The notes under the pieces: model-generated
Told to the model about the DNA's origin: nothing
Databases searched by the model: none
The model's input: the letters and a program-made list of their open reading frames with translations, nothing else
Shown: piece by piece, positions 33,196 to 44,099 of the stretch
Position numbering within the stretch: position 1 is the first letter of the stretch
How the letters are laid out: each line of letters starts with the position of its first letter
Made by a program: the position numbers and the translations under genes
Assembly: GCA_024697645.1 (NCBI GenBank)
Contig: JAILFH010000072.1
Coordinates: forward strand, 46,761 to 110,760
DNA length: 64,000 nucleotides
Reading direction: 5' to 3'
Source of the DNA: Prevotella sp.
GTDB taxonomy: Bacteria > Bacteroidota > Bacteroidia > Bacteroidales > Bacteroidaceae

Positions 33196-34998
33196 CTACT
33201 GGCGCAATTCACTCAGTTCAAGCCAACGCATACTCTTCTCGTCTAATTCCTCCTTCAGTTTAGGCAAGCGTTTGCTTTTCTCAGTGAGTTCTTCAATTGA
33301 GAGTTGTCCGCTGCACAATTCTTCTTCCAACGTTTTCTGTTCCTGTTCCAGCGCGTCAATATCAATTGCCAATTGTTCAAATTCTCGTTTCTCCTTATAA
33401 CTCATTTTCCGATTCTCGGCCTCTTTATCGGGTTTCGATGCTTGTTTCTCAGCATCAGTCTCCGTCTTTCCTTTTTTATCTGTGGATGATGGAGTAGAGA
33501 GAGAGTCGGCAAAATCGCGATATTGGGTATAGTTTCCAGGAAAGTCCTGAATCTTGCCTTCACCGTGAAATACAAGCAGATGATCAACAACTTTGTCTGT
33601 GAAATAACGGTCGTGGCTTACTACAATCACGCAACCTGGGAAGTCCTGCAGATATTCCTCCAATACCTGAAGCGTCTGAATATCAAGATCATTGGTCGGC
33701 TCATCAAGCACCAAGAAGTTCGGATTACGCATCAGAACTGTGCAGAGATAGAGTTTTCGCTTTTCTCCACCACTCAGTTTGCTCACATAGTTGTATTGCT
33801 GCTCGGGCGAAAAGAGAAAATACTGTAGAAACTGCGAAGCCGAAAGATGACGCCCCTGACCAAGATCGATGTATTCAGCAATATCACGAACCACATCTAT
33901 CACCTTCTGATCATCACGGAAGCGCAGCCCATCCTGTGAGAAATAGCCAAAGCGAACAGTCTCACCAATATCAAATCGACCCGAATCGGGTTGCTCCATT
34001 CCCAGCAAAAGTTTGATAAAGGTCGATTTTCCCGTACCATTGCTTCCGACGATTCCCATCTTCTCGAATCGGGCGAAGTTGTAGTAGAAATCCTTTAGTA
34101 TGACCACAGGCTGCTTACCATCGCCGAAAGATTTCGAGACATACTGGCACTCAAAGATTTTGGAACCGATATAGACATTCGAAGCCTTCAGCCTAATCTG
34201 ACGTTCCTCAATGCGTTGCTTTGCAACTCGCTCCAGTTCGTAGAATGCGTCTTCACGATACTTTGCCTTATGACCACGAGCCTGAGGCATTCGCCTCATC
34301 CATTCCAGTTCCGTTCGGTATAGATTATTGGCACGAGCGACTTCAGCCCGCATATTATCGATTCGCTGCTGACGCTTTTCCAGATAATAAGCGTAGTTGC
34401 CCCTATAGACATAGATGCTCTGATTGTCGAGTTCGAGAATCTGATTGCAGACACGATCGAGAAAATAGCGGTCGTGAGTGACCATCAACAGAGTCTTGTT
34501 GCCTCGTCCCAGATACTTCTCGAGCCATTCAATCATTTCGAGATCAAGATGGTTCGTCGGCTCGTCAAGAATAAGCAGTTCGGGCTCGGTGATAAGTACA
34601 TTGGCAAGTGCGACTCGCTTTCGTTGTCCACCACTGAGTTGTCCCATCGGCTGAGAGAGGTCACGGATCTTCAACTGTGTCAGAATCTGCTTTGCCCGCA
34701 ACACCTTCTCGTCGTTGCCCTCGTGGTTGAAGCACGCATCGAGTACGGAATCATCGGGATTGAATTGTGGTGTTTGCTCCAGATAGCCTATACGCAGGTC
34801 ATTACGGAAAATGATCTGTCCCTGGTCGTAGCCTTCCTTTCCCGTCAGAATCGAAAGTAACGTCGATTTGCCTGTGCCATTCTTCGCAATCAATCCAATC
34901 CGTTGCCCTTCAGCAATCGAAAAGGAAATGTTTTCGAATAGCACCTGCGCACCAAATGATTTGGTTAGGTTCTGTATGTCTGCAAACGGATTTGCCAC
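33196..34998 (-). CDS. ABC-F family ATPase, Uup-like
   Basis: Soluble protein of 600 residues with two ABC cassettes and no membrane domain; ABC-F proteins act on ribosomes. Cassette 1: Walker A GLIAKNGTGKSTL (35-47), signature LSGGQRKRVALA, Walker [16 protein letters not shown] linker (about 215-285) with basic helices follows. Cassette 2: Walker A MGIVGSNGTGKSTF, signature LSGGEKRKLYLC, Walker [15 protein letters not shown]. The C-terminus (about 500-600) is a charged linker plus a coiled coil, as in Uup. It starts 5 bases after the engB stop on the same strand. Antibiotic-resistance ABC-F roles are not suggested. Confidence 0.9.
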   Translation of the reverse strand: MANPFADIQNLTKSFGAQVLFENISFSIAEGQRIGLIAKNGTGKSTLLSILTGKEGYDQGQIIFRNDLRIGYLEQTPQFNPDDSVLDACFNHEGNDEKVLRAKQILTQLKIRDLSQPMGQLSGGQRKRVALANVLITEPELLILDEPTNHLDLEMIEWLEKYLGRGNKTLLMVTHDRYFLDRVCNQILELDNQSIYVYRGNYAYYLEKRQQRIDNMRAEVARANNLYRTELEWMRRMPQARGHKAKYREDAFYELERVAKQRIEERQIRLKASNVYIGSKIFECQYVSKSFGDGKQPVVILKDFYYNFARFEKMGIVGSNGTGKSTFIKLLLGMEQPDSGRFDIGETVRFGYFSQDGLRFRDDQKVIDVVRDIAEYIDLGQGRHLSASQFLQYFLFSPEQQYNYVSKLSGGEKRKLYLCTVLMRNPNFLVLDEPTNDLDIQTLQVLEEYLQDFPGCVIVVSHDRYFTDKVVDHLLVFHGEGKIQDFPGNYTQYRDFADSLSTPSSTDKKGKTETDAEKQASKPDKEAENRKMSYKEKREFEQLAIDIDALEQEQKTLEEELCSGQLSIEELTEKSKRLPKLKEELDEKSMRWLELSELRQ

Positions 34999-35003
34999 TT
35001 TGC

Positions 35004-35606
35004 TTATTCCTTCACCTCTTCGTTAATCTTTTCAATATAATCGAGAAGTTCCTCCCGACCAAGTTTGTTTTCCGAACTGGTCACGAAGTAGGGCGGAAGT
35101 TCTTCCCAAGTCTCCTCCAGATGCTTCATCCAAGCCTCAGCAGCACCTTTCACTTTGCTCTGTGCAAGTTTATCGGCCTTTGTGAAGACAATACTGAAAG
35201 GAATCGACGACTCACCCAACCAACTGATGAATTCCATATCGATGGCCTGCGGGTCGTGTCGAATATCTATCAGCACAAACAGATTGCAAAGTTGGCTGCG
35301 CTGAAGGATGTAACCTTTGATCATATTCTCCAACTTCTGCCGTTCGGTCTTCGAGCGTTTGGCAAAACCATAGCCCGGTAAATCCACAAGAAACCACTCC
35401 CTGTTGATCAGGAAGTGGTTGATGAGTAGCGTCTTACCTGGGGTAGACGACGTCTTTGCAAGTCCCTTGTGGTTGCAAAGCATATTGATAAGACTTGACT
35501 TTCCAACGTTTGATCGGCCAATGAAAGCATACTCAGGCTTCATGTCCGCAGGACACTGGCTCACGTTTGCAGCCGATATTACAAATGCAGAATTCTTGAT
35601 AATCAT
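35004..35606 (-). CDS. engB: Ribosome-biogenesis GTPase EngB (YsxC/YihA)
   Basis: Small GTPase of 200 residues needed for large-subunit assembly. G motifs: G1 [14 protein letters not shown] (28-41), G2 region TSSTPGKT, G3 DLPGYG, G4 FTKADK, G5-like VTSSENKLG. Start [19 protein letters not shown] matches the family. Directly upstream of the Uup-like ABC-F gene, so both could be translated from one message; both act on ribosomes. Confidence 0.95.
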   Translation of the reverse strand: MIIKNSAFVISAANVSQCPADMKPEYAFIGRSNVGKSSLINMLCNHKGLAKTSSTPGKTLLINHFLINREWFLVDLPGYGFAKRSKTERQKLENMIKGYILQRSQLCNLFVLIDIRHDPQAIDMEFISWLGESSIPFSIVFTKADKLAQSKVKGAAEAWMKHLEETWEELPPYFVTSSENKLGREELLDYIEKINEEVKE

Positions 35607-35631
35607 AACTTGCTCATTTTGAATTTGTGGG

Positions 35632-35639
35632 CAAAGTTA
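35632..35639 (-). promoter_or_regulatory. -7 box of the engB promoter
   Basis: The minus strand reads TAACTTTG, 25 bases before the engB start. No TTTG lies at the preferred distance; the nearest is 14 bases upstream. Confidence 0.45.
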
Positions 35640-35671
35640 CGAAAAAAAATCCACAAAACCGCGGTTCGAAC

Positions 35672-37726
35672 TTATTTTATCAAGTCTACAGAGCGTTTCA
35701 GGAATGCATCGAGAGCCGCTCCCTTCAGCATACCGTTCTGAAGCAATGCAAGGTCGATGAGTTGGTGAACGATGCTATTCTTCTCTGCATATTCTGCAAG
35801 CACAGCATTCTTCTTGTCCTTCTGCTCATTCACGGCCTTTTCGGCATCAGCCTTCTGGTCCTTATCCTCCTGAGTGAGTTCGTCGTACTTCTTCTTGTCC
35901 TGAGCCTGACGGATTGCAGCCAGACGAGCCTCTTGTCCCTTCAGTTCGCTCAGAATTGGTGCCAAGGTCTCAGAAGTATTTGCCTCAGTGTCGCTAAGAA
36001 CTTTCTTCACCAGTTCGTGGTCAGCATTCAGAACAATCGTGAACATATCCGGCATCTGAGCATAGAATCCCATACCACTCTGGAATCGGCTCATGTCCTT
36101 CATACGGCGCATGTATTCGCTTTGTGTAATCAGTACCGGCTGTGCCTGTTCGCCAAGCGACTGTATTTCTACAGCAAACTCGGTCTTGTCCATCTTTGGC
36201 ATTTGCGACTTGAAGACTTGTGACAAACTGTCAGTCTGCTCAAGGCTCAGTTCTGTCTTCTTGCGGTCTTCCTTCATGATCAGACGGTCAATAATGTCGC
36301 CATCAACACGAGTGAACTTCGTCTTATCCAGTTTTTGCTCCAGCATCTGGGCAACAGCAGTGTCGAGTTGTCCATCGAGCAGCAATACGCTATAGCCTTT
36401 CTGACGTGCAGTTTCGATATAACTATACTGTTCCTCCTTATTGTTTGCATAGAGATAGACCAGCATTCCGTCCTTATCGGTTTGCTCGCTCGAGATCAGT
36501 GTCTTGTATTCGTCCAGCGTAAAGTACTTACCATCGACATCCTTCAGCAGTGCGAAGTCCTTTGCGCGATCATAGAAATCGTCCTGAGTCAGCATTCCAT
36601 AGTTGATGAAGATCTTCAGATTATCCCACTTCTCCTCATACTCCTTACGGTTCTCATTGAAAATCGACTTCAGACGGTCGGCAACTTTCTTCGTGATATA
36701 GGTAGAAATCTTCTTCACGTTAGCATCGCTCTGCAGATAAGAACGGCTTACGTTCAGCGGAATGTCCGGAGAGTCAATCACACCATGAAGAAGCGTCAGG
36801 AACTCAGGAACGATACCCTCGACCTGATCAGTCACGAACACCTGATTGCAATAGAGTTGGATTTTGTTCTTCTGCAAATCGATATTCGACTGAATGCGTG
36901 GGAAGTAGAGCACACCCGTGAGGTTGAAAGGATAGTCAACGTTCAGATGAATCCAGAACAGAGGCTCGTCCTGCATGGGGTAGAGCGTACGATAGAATTC
37001 CTTGTAGTCCTCGTCTTTCAACGTAGAAGGAGTCTTCGTCCACAATGGCTCCACATTATTTATAATATTGTCCTCATCGGTGTCCTGCATCTTTCCGTCT
37101 TTCCACTCCTGCTTTTTACCGAAACTCAGGGGAACAGCCATAAACTTGCAGTACTTCTGCAGAAGGCTCTCAATGCGCTGACGCTCAAGGAATTCCTTAC
37201 AGTCGTCGGCAATGTGCAGAATAATATCCGTTCCGCGATCTTCACGTTCTGCATCCTCGATGGTGAATTCTGGACTTCCGTCACAGGTCCAGCGAACTGC
37301 CTTTGCATCTTCCTTGTAGGAACGAGTCACAATTTCGACCTTCTCACTGACCATGAAAGCCGAGTAGAAACCCAGACCAAAGTGGCCAATAATAGCATTT
37401 GCTGAATCCTTATATTTATCAAGGAAGTCTGTCACGCCAGAGAAAGCAATTTGATTGATGTATTTGTCAATCTCCTCCTCGGTCATACCGATACCACGAT
37501 CGCTGATAGTCAGAGTCTTAGCTTTTTCATCAAGTGCAATGCGAACGGTCAGATCGCCCACTTCGCCTTTGTAATCACCGCGGTCGGCAAGAGTCTTCAG
37601 TTTCTGCGTAGCGTCAACGGCATTAGAAACCATCTCACGCAGGAAAATTTCATGATCACTATAGAGAAACTTTTTGATAACGGGGAATATATTCTCGGTC
37701 GTAACCCCGATGTTACCTTTTTGCAT
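35672..37726 (-). CDS. htpG: Molecular chaperone HtpG (Hsp90)
   Basis: Dimeric ATP-dependent cytosolic chaperone, 684 residues. N-terminal GHKL ATPase: IFLREMVSNAVDATQKL with the Mg-binding Asn, LTISDRGIGMTEEEIDKY, and IGHFGLGFYSAFMVSEKVEI. The middle domain has LYCNQVFVTD and NVSRSYLQSDANVKKIS with the catalytic Arg. The C-terminal region (about 520-684) carries an Ala/Lys/Glu-rich coiled segment (AAIRQAQDKKKYDELTQEDK), longer than in the E. coli protein (624 residues). Array B separates it from dnaJ. No CIRCE-type inverted repeat is seen upstream. Confidence 0.96.
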   Translation of the reverse strand: MQKGNIGVTTENIFPVIKKFLYSDHEIFLREMVSNAVDATQKLKTLADRGDYKGEVGDLTVRIALDEKAKTLTISDRGIGMTEEEIDKYINQIAFSGVTDFLDKYKDSANAIIGHFGLGFYSAFMVSEKVEIVTRSYKEDAKAVRWTCDGSPEFTIEDAEREDRGTDIILHIADDCKEFLERQRIESLLQKYCKFMAVPLSFGKKQEWKDGKMQDTDEDNIINNVEPLWTKTPSTLKDEDYKEFYRTLYPMQDEPLFWIHLNVDYPFNLTGVLYFPRIQSNIDLQKNKIQLYCNQVFVTDQVEGIVPEFLTLLHGVIDSPDIPLNVSRSYLQSDANVKKISTYITKKVADRLKSIFNENRKEYEEKWDNLKIFINYGMLTQDDFYDRAKDFALLKDVDGKYFTLDEYKTLISSEQTDKDGMLVYLYANNKEEQYSYIETARQKGYSVLLLDGQLDTAVAQMLEQKLDKTKFTRVDGDIIDRLIMKEDRKKTELSLEQTDSLSQVFKSQMPKMDKTEFAVEIQSLGEQAQPVLITQSEYMRRMKDMSRFQSGMGFYAQMPDMFTIVLNADHELVKKVLSDTEANTSETLAPILSELKGQEARLAAIRQAQDKKKYDELTQEDKDQKADAEKAVNEQKDKKNAVLAEYAEKNSIVHQLIDLALLQNGMLKGAALDAFLKRSVDLIK

Positions 37727-38043
37727 AACTTATTTATTTTATTGTTTTGAAATTCATAACAGATGGGCATTTGTAACTGCCCGTTTTCCTGAATATAAAT
37801 TGCAAATTGTGTGCCAAAAAGCAAAAGGAAAGGAGATTTCTGACATATTATGTAGGTTTTCAGACAAATTTCGCACAAATATGCTGCCAAATAGACTTCT
37901 GGCACAAAAACACAGAAACCGGATATACCTGAAAACAAACTTCAGGCAAAAGGACATAGAGACTGAAACGCGTGAAATAACTGACAGAATTAAGGAAATG
38001 GAGTAGGGGTTTAAGCCCATTTTGGGACTCTCTCAACTAAAGC
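37727..38043. other. AT-rich gap upstream of htpG
   Basis: About 320 bases without a credible gene; short reading frames here have no recognisable content. I could not place a good TAnnTTTG box for htpG. Confidence 0.4.
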
Positions 38044-38230
38044 ATGCCTTTCGACCATAGAGAGCAATGCTTTCTATCATAGAGAGCATGCCTTTATACC
38101 TATATAAAGCATTGCTTTCTAAGGTCAAGAGTTATCCTTTCTATAGTCTAAAGACGTGCTCTTTAAGGTCGAGAGTTATGCTTTACATTATTAGGAGCAT
38201 TGCTTAATTTCATCAAGAGCATTGCTTCAT
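38044..38230. repeat. Array B of the ~22-bp intergenic repeat family
   Basis: Eight units of 21-23 bp starting at 38044, 38067, 38088, 38111, 38134, 38156, 38178 and 38199, plus a partial ninth. The typical form is ATGC-CTTTC-(7-8)-AGAGAGC; the third unit is a near-perfect dyad, CTTTATA-CC-TATATAAAG. Between the dnaJ 3' end and the htpG 5' end. Confidence 0.85.
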
Positions 38231-38454
38231 AAAAACAAAATTATTGAACGAGTTAATGTGTTGCAATCCTTCAGTATTCTATATAAATTTGAACAAACAA
38301 GGCAACAAAAAAATATGTCAAAAGATTTTCCTCTTTTGACATATTCTCTTTACCTATTACGATTCTACTTTGATTTCAAATCTTCGTTTCAATTCCCTGC
38401 TTCATAATCCCGTTCATCTGTAAATGAAAATTCGGAATCTTCTGTCGTAAGGTT

Positions 38455-39630
38455 TTAATTGAAGTAGTTCTTAAATCTACTGAATATCGAACGCTTGGTG
38501 TCAGCATCCCCACTGAAGTGATTGCTACTGCGAAGTTCCTCGAGCATTTGCTTTTCCTTGTTGTCGAGAGTCTTCGGTACATAGACACTGATGTTCACCA
38601 CCAAATCGCCAAAGTTGCTTCCGTACCCCTTCACAGCAGGCAGGCCCTTCCCGCGTAGACGAAGCGTCTTACCGGGTTGAGTACCAGCATCGATTTTCAC
38701 GCGAACCTTCTTTCCGTCAATCGTGGGAATTTCAACGTTTCCACCGAGAGCGGCAGTGGGGAAGTCGAGCAACAAGTTGTAGATAATATCCTGGCCATCG
38801 CGAACGAATGTATCATTCTCGGCTTCTTCGATAAACACCTGAATGTTTCCGGCAACTCCATTACGGGGACCAGCATTGCCCTTACCCGGTACATTGACGA
38901 CCATTCCTTCTGCAACGCCAGCAGGAATGTTGATCTCGACAACTTCCTCACCCTTCATGACACCTGTGCCGCCACAATGAGTACATTTGTTCTTAATGAC
39001 GGTTCCTTCACCGTGACAAGTAGGACATTCGCTTTGTGTCTGCATCATGCCCAGAATCGAACGGACGGTCTTCACCGTGTAGCCCTGACCGTGACAAGTA
39101 GGACAAGTCTCACTGCCACTTCCTGCTTGGGCACCGCTTCCGCTACAGTGAGGACAGACAACGTCTTTCTTCACCTTGAACTTCTTCGTCGTACCTGTAG
39201 CAATCTCCTGAAGAGTCAGACGAACTTTCAGTCGAAGGTCTGAGCCACGATACTGATTGCGTGATGACGAGCCGCCGCCAAATCCAGAAAACCCGCTGAA
39301 ACCTCCAAAACCGCTATGTCCGCCAAACACATCGCCGAACATAGAGAAGATGTCGTCCATAGAGAATCCGCCTCCGCCGCCAAAGCCTCCGAAGCCTCCG
39401 CCCATGTTAGGACCATCGAAGCCAAACTGGTCGTATTGCTGACGCTTTTGCTTGTCGCTCAGGACGCTGTAAGCCTCAGCCGCCTCCTTGAATTTCTCCT
39501 CAGCCGCCTTATCTCCTGGATTACGGTCGGGATGATATTTAATGGCGATCTTTCGATAAGCCTTCTTGATTTCGTCGTCAGAAGCATTCTTATCTACTCC
39601 AAGCACCTCATAATAATCTCTTTTTGCCAT
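38455..39630 (-). CDS. dnaJ: Chaperone protein DnaJ (Hsp40)
   Basis: Co-chaperone that delivers substrates to DnaK and stimulates its ATPase. 391 residues. J domain with His33-Pro34-Asp35 ([10 protein letters not shown]), a glycine/phenylalanine-rich region with Ser (about 74-125), then the zinc domain with four CxxCxGxG modules ([32 protein letters not shown]), and the C-terminal substrate domain. Downstream of grpE on the same strand with a 34-base gap, a classic grpE-dnaJ operon; dnaK is not in the window. Confidence 0.97.
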   Translation of the reverse strand: MAKRDYYEVLGVDKNASDDEIKKAYRKIAIKYHPDRNPGDKAAEEKFKEAAEAYSVLSDKQKRQQYDQFGFDGPNMGGGFGGFGGGGGFSMDDIFSMFGDVFGGHSGFGGFSGFSGFGGGSSSRNQYRGSDLRLKVRLTLQEIATGTTKKFKVKKDVVCPHCSGSGAQAGSGSETCPTCHGQGYTVKTVRSILGMMQTQSECPTCHGEGTVIKNKCTHCGGTGVMKGEEVVEINIPAGVAEGMVVNVPGKGNAGPRNGVAGNIQVFIEEAENDTFVRDGQDIIYNLLLDFPTAALGGNVEIPTIDGKKVRVKIDAGTQPGKTLRLRGKGLPAVKGYGSNFGDLVVNISVYVPKTLDNKEKQMLEELRSSNHFSGDADTKRSIFSRFKNYFN

Positions 39631-39664
39631 AGTTCCTAAATCCTCTCTTTCTACCTTATTTTAT

Positions 39665-40276
39665 TTACTGACCTACAGCAACCTTAGCGTGACGAATCAC
39701 CTTGTCGTTGAGAGTGTAGCCTGTCTGAACACAGTCGATTACCTTGCCCTTGTTCTCATCGCCCATACCAGGAACCATTGCGATTGCCTCGTGATAGTCG
39801 ACGTCGAAATCCTTACCGTCGGTTTCAATCTTCTTGACACCGAGGCCTTCAAGAGTCTTCACGAACTTCTTGAAAATAAGGTCCATTCCTTCCTTGATGG
39901 CTGACGGATCGTCGGTATGTGTGTCAGACAATGCGCGCTCAAAGTCGTCAAGAACTGGCAAAATGGCAGTAATTGTCTTTTCTCCACCATTCAGAATCAG
40001 TTCTGCCTTCTCTTTCAGCGTGCGCTTCTTATAGTTTTCAAACTCCGCAATCGTGCGAAGGAGTTGGTCCTTCAGTTTTGCAATCTCATCGAGTGCTGCA
40101 TCCATCGGGTCCTTCTCCTGCTCAGGTTCAGCGGCTTCAGCAGCCTCTTCTTCAGCAGTTTCCTGCGTTTCTTCCTGCTCCTGCGGAGTTTCTTCTTCGT
40201 TGTTTTCTGTAGCCTGGTTAGCCTTCTGCTCCTCCAGGTTTTCGTCTTCCATATTTGTGTTCTTTTCTTTACTCAT
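39665..40276 (-). CDS. grpE: Nucleotide exchange factor GrpE
   Basis: Releases ADP from DnaK. 203 residues from the start complement at 40274-40276 (MSKEKNTNMEDEN); a start 33 bases upstream would add MRFFRNQNKKT, which I consider less likely. The N-terminal 65 residues are Glu/Gln/Ala-rich and disordered-looking, followed by the long dimerising coiled coil (LRTIAEFENYKKRTLKEK) and the beta-domain with VDYHEAIAMVPGMGDENKGKVIDCVQTGY in two parts. All expected for GrpE. First gene of grpE-dnaJ. Confidence 0.93.
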   Translation of the reverse strand: MSKEKNTNMEDENLEEQKANQATENNEEETPQEQEETQETAEEEAAEAAEPEQEKDPMDAALDEIAKLKDQLLRTIAEFENYKKRTLKEKAELILNGGEKTITAILPVLDDFERALSDTHTDDPSAIKEGMDLIFKKFVKTLEGLGVKKIETDGKDFDVDYHEAIAMVPGMGDENKGKVIDCVQTGYTLNDKVIRHAKVAVGQ

Positions 40277-40353
40277 AGTCTTTTTGTTTTGATTTCTAAA
40301 GAATCTCATAACAAATTCCGTGCCAGTTGTGAAAAAATGTCATTCGTTAGAAA

Positions 40354-41985
<1,632 letters not shown>

Positions 41986-42004
41986 CTATTTTTGAATTTG
42001 ACTG

Positions 42005-42036
42005 CAAAGGTACGAATTTTTTATCTTACCCGCAAA
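42005..42036 (-). promoter_or_regulatory. Promoter of the YbiT-like ABC-F gene
   Basis: The minus strand has TACCTTTG (42005-42012) and TTTG (42033-42036) 20 bases upstream. The -33 box falls in a small dyad, ACCCGCA (42028-42034) with TGCGGGT (42040-42046). Confidence 0.65.
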
Positions 42037-42126
42037 TCATGCGGGTAGTTTCTTGCCTCATGAGGCCTTCTTTGAGGAAACCCATAAGGTTGATATAGAA
42101 TAAAATAGACGTTTTCGCCTCGTGAA

Positions 42127-44043
42127 CTACTTGCGTTCCTTCTCCTTGATGTAACCGTGACGATAGGCGTAGAGCAGATGCTCCAAGTCGCGAATCTGTT
42201 TGCGAAGAGCCATACCTTTGTCAGTATCTGCCACAAGCATACGATGATTGGCCATTTCCACAATCTGGTGAGTGCTCTTGATATCGGTTCCGCGACGAAT
42301 CGCATCGGTAACACTTAGGAAAGGTTCGTGCTGAACGAGTTCGAATCCGCGACTGTGATAGACAAGCGTATAGCCTGCAATACCAGTTGTCTTGTGATAG
42401 GCCTGCGAGAAACCTCCGTCAATCACCATCAGACGACCTTCTGCCTTGATTGGATTTTCACCTTCGGCAGCATGTACGGGCACGTGTCCATTGATAATGT
42501 GACGATTAGGATCAGTGATTCCGAATTCATCGAGAATGTGCTCAACAACTGTCTTATCGTCACGAAGACTGAAATAGTTGCCTTTCTCTTCGTGCCACGT
42601 AGCCTTATCACTCAGGTAATAGCGTTCGAACGTTGCCATTTTCGACTTATCGAACAAGGGGCTATCAGGACCGCACCAGAGATAGAGGAAGAAGTCAATT
42701 GCGTTCTGTCGCTCCGTTCGTTCCGTATCACTTTGGAAAGCAGAACGAATCGTGGTCTCGATGTTCTCAAGCAATTCGCGTCCGCTTCCCATCTGCATCA
42801 CTGACTTCAAACTTCCATCTTCGTTAAGGGGAATTGCAGCGTGGAAAAGCAGATTGCCGTTGCAGATGTTATACATCGATCCGTGACTGAGCAACAATTT
42901 GATGTGACTTTGCAGTTTCTCACTCACTCGGAAAGAGTGGTGGAGTTTCTTCATCAATTCACGTTCCTCATCCGTCAGTGGGCTTCCGTCCCATTTGTCA
43001 CAATCATTGCAAGGAGTGGAGTAGAGTTTCTCACGATCCTGCATCTTCCATTCCGGATGACGATGATAAATCTGTGCCTCTATCTTGAATTGCAACACAA
43101 CTACTGCCTTGTGCATTCGCGCCATAAGGAGTTGCGTCTTCTCATCCAACTGTGCGGAACCGCCACTCGTTTTGGGCAAGAACTGCTTGCAAGGATCATC
43201 TCCATAATGCTCCATTGCAAAGGTTGCAAGTGGCAAAATGCTGATGCCGTAGCCGTCTTCAAGCGTTCGCAGATTAGCATAGCGAAGACAAAGTCTTATG
43301 ACATTGCAGATACAAGCATCGTTTCCTGCTGCTGCTCCAATCCAGAGCATATCATGATTGCCCCAGGTGATGTCCCATTTGTGATATTGCGCCAACGTGT
43401 CAAGAATGATGTGGGCACCTGTTCCACGATCATAGATATCGCCGAGAATATGGAGTTGGTCGATAGCAAGTCTTTGAATTACATTGCAGATAGCAATGAT
43501 GAAATCGTCAGCGCGACCCGTAGAGATAATCGTATCGATAATCACGTTGACATAAGCAGCCTTGTTGGCGTCGTCAGTGCTTTCGTGAAGCAATTCCTCG
43601 ATGATATAGGAAAAATCCTGTGGCAGTGCCTTACGCACTTTGGAACGAGTATATTTACTGGAGACATTGCGGCAGACAAGCACCAACTGATGTATCGTAA
43701 TGTGATACCAGTCGACGATATCCTCCTCAGTAGCCTTCACGAGTTGGATTTTCTGCTCAGGATAATAAATTAGCGTACACAATTCTCGCTTTTCTGATTC
43801 GCGCAATGTATTTCCGAAAATATCATTCACCTTACGCTTAATATTTCCTGAAGCATTCTTCAGCACATGCTGAAAAGCCTTATATTCACCATGAAGGTCG
43901 GCAAGGAAATGTTCAGTTCCCTTCGGCAGGTTCAGAATAGCCTGCAGGTTAATAATCTCCGTAGATGCTTCGGCTACGGTAGGAAATGAATGCGCCAACA
44001 ACTGCAGATAACGCAAGTCCGTTTTTATTTCGTTCCTTTTCAT
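42127..44043 (-). CDS. fbp: Fructose-1,6-bisphosphatase class 3
   Basis: Gluconeogenic phosphatase converting fructose 1,6-bisphosphate to fructose 6-phosphate. The 638-residue length and sequence are those of the class 3 type (Bacillus Fbp/YydE group), unrelated to the common class 1 enzyme. Metallophosphatase motifs: FLADLHGEY near residue 48, HILGDIYDRGTG, ITWGNHDMLWIG and INGHVPVHAAEGENP. Start MKRNEIKTDLRYLQLL. Between the UvrD-like helicase gene and the YbiT-like gene on the same strand. Confidence 0.95.
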   Translation of the reverse strand: MKRNEIKTDLRYLQLLAHSFPTVAEASTEIINLQAILNLPKGTEHFLADLHGEYKAFQHVLKNASGNIKRKVNDIFGNTLRESEKRELCTLIYYPEQKIQLVKATEEDIVDWYHITIHQLVLVCRNVSSKYTRSKVRKALPQDFSYIIEELLHESTDDANKAAYVNVIIDTIISTGRADDFIIAICNVIQRLAIDQLHILGDIYDRGTGAHIILDTLAQYHKWDITWGNHDMLWIGAAAGNDACICNVIRLCLRYANLRTLEDGYGISILPLATFAMEHYGDDPCKQFLPKTSGGSAQLDEKTQLLMARMHKAVVVLQFKIEAQIYHRHPEWKMQDREKLYSTPCNDCDKWDGSPLTDEERELMKKLHHSFRVSEKLQSHIKLLLSHGSMYNICNGNLLFHAAIPLNEDGSLKSVMQMGSGRELLENIETTIRSAFQSDTERTERQNAIDFFLYLWCGPDSPLFDKSKMATFERYYLSDKATWHEEKGNYFSLRDDKTVVEHILDEFGITDPNRHIINGHVPVHAAEGENPIKAEGRLMVIDGGFSQAYHKTTGIAGYTLVYHSRGFELVQHEPFLSVTDAIRRGTDIKSTHQIVEMANHRMLVADTDKGMALRKQIRDLEHLLYAYRHGYIKEKERK

Positions 44044-44099
44044 ATTTCCTTTGTTCTGTCTTATTTATATATAAGGTAGTAGATTTTCAACTCTGTCTA

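Noticed and set aside
36335..37405. 356-codon open frame antisense to htpG
   Set aside because: Shadow of the conserved chaperone gene; no domain.
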